Origin: Callipepla californica brunnescens
Taxonomy: Eukaryota; Chordata; Aves; Galliformes; Odontophoridae
Direction: 5' to 3'
DNA length: 64,000 nt
Assembly (NCBI GenBank): GCA_023055505.1
Contig: JALIRH010000004.1
Coordinates: forward strand, 50,597,115-50,661,114
Both the position numbers and the translations under genes were made by a program. Each line of letters opens with the position of its first letter. The first letter of the stretch is position 1. Shown in pieces: positions 63,841 to 64,000 of the stretch. A model generated the notes under the pieces. That model saw only the letters and a list, made by a program, of their open reading frames with translations. It did no database searches and was not told the DNA's origin.

Positions 63841-64000
63841 GGGAGCTGCACCCTGCTGCAGTGTGACACTCGTGGGGTTGTGCTGGAGCTCTGCAGGATG
63901 CTGGCTGTCTGCAGCTGGATATCTGCAGTTGGAACGGCAGCTGGGGGACCGCTCCTTTTTAATATGCAATAATTTCTAAATGGCATTTCATTCTCTGTAG

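Noticed and set aside
1..64000. Endogenous retrovirus, LTR, DNA transposon, CRISPR, tRNA or rRNA
   Set aside because: I found no LTR pair with TG...CA ends, no primer-binding or retroviral protein motifs, no regularly spaced repeats, and no tRNA A/B-box pair or rRNA sequence I could support by eye.

Overview
This is a stretch of vertebrate nuclear DNA, almost certainly from a bird and most likely a galliform (chicken, turkey, quail or pheasant group). The evidence is the interspersed repeats. I recognise more than 40 pieces of the CR1 LINE, nearly all truncated to the 3' end. They carry the avian CR1 landmarks: a block reading roughly gatgcagtggcacagctgcc, a ctggaggtgttcaagaac block, an 'aggtcttttccaacctt' block, and the 8-bp attctatg tail. 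There are no Alu, B1/B2 or L1 elements. Poly(A)-tailed retroposons are nearly absent, as expected where CR1 is the dominant LINE.

I find no protein-coding gene, rRNA, tRNA, CRISPR array or bacterial/viral gene that I can support. The open reading frames are short. Many lie on or opposite CR1 copies, and the longest (257, 228, 190 and 186 codons) show no family motif. The only recognisable protein-coding remnant is a decayed CR1 reverse-transcriptase fragment near 61.0-61.3 kb on the minus strand. The window therefore reads as an intergenic region or the inside of a very large intron.

Layout: 1-9.6 kb is unique DNA with scattered plus-strand CR1 tails and AT-rich blocks near 2.6, 4.6 and 8.4 kb. 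From 9.6 to 11.7 kb is a CR1 cluster around a regulatory-looking block (10.47-10.86 kb). From 12 to 24.7 kb is mostly unique, with the strongest candidate conserved non-coding block at 20.0-20.6 kb and another at 21.3-21.6 kb. From 24.7 to 33 kb is repeat-dense: a poly-C tract at 26.37 kb, a poly(A)-tailed non-CR1 segment fused to a CR1 end at 27.3-27.8 kb, and CR1 copies in both orientations. From 33 to 45 kb there are fewer CR1s, an ancient CR1/L3-like relic at 37.1 kb, AT-rich blocks at 37.8 and 38.9 kb, a CpG-dense patch at 40.8 kb and paired palindromes at 42.47 kb. From 45 to 64 kb there are many CR1s, a 22-bp minisatellite at 47.7 kb, TAAT-rich blocks at 48.2-48.7 and 49.9-50.2 kb, inverted CR1 pairs at 57.4-58.2 and 62.1-62.7 kb, and another regulatory-looking block at 63.0-63.8 kb.

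My main interpretive suggestion, which is inference, is that the window is a gene-poor regulatory landscape: islands of AT-rich, homeobox/SOX/octamer-like sequence separated by decayed CR1 insertions. I did not find convincing evidence of a new biological system. CR1 boundaries are good to roughly 5-20 bp. Subfamily names, conservation and copy ages need alignments I could not run.
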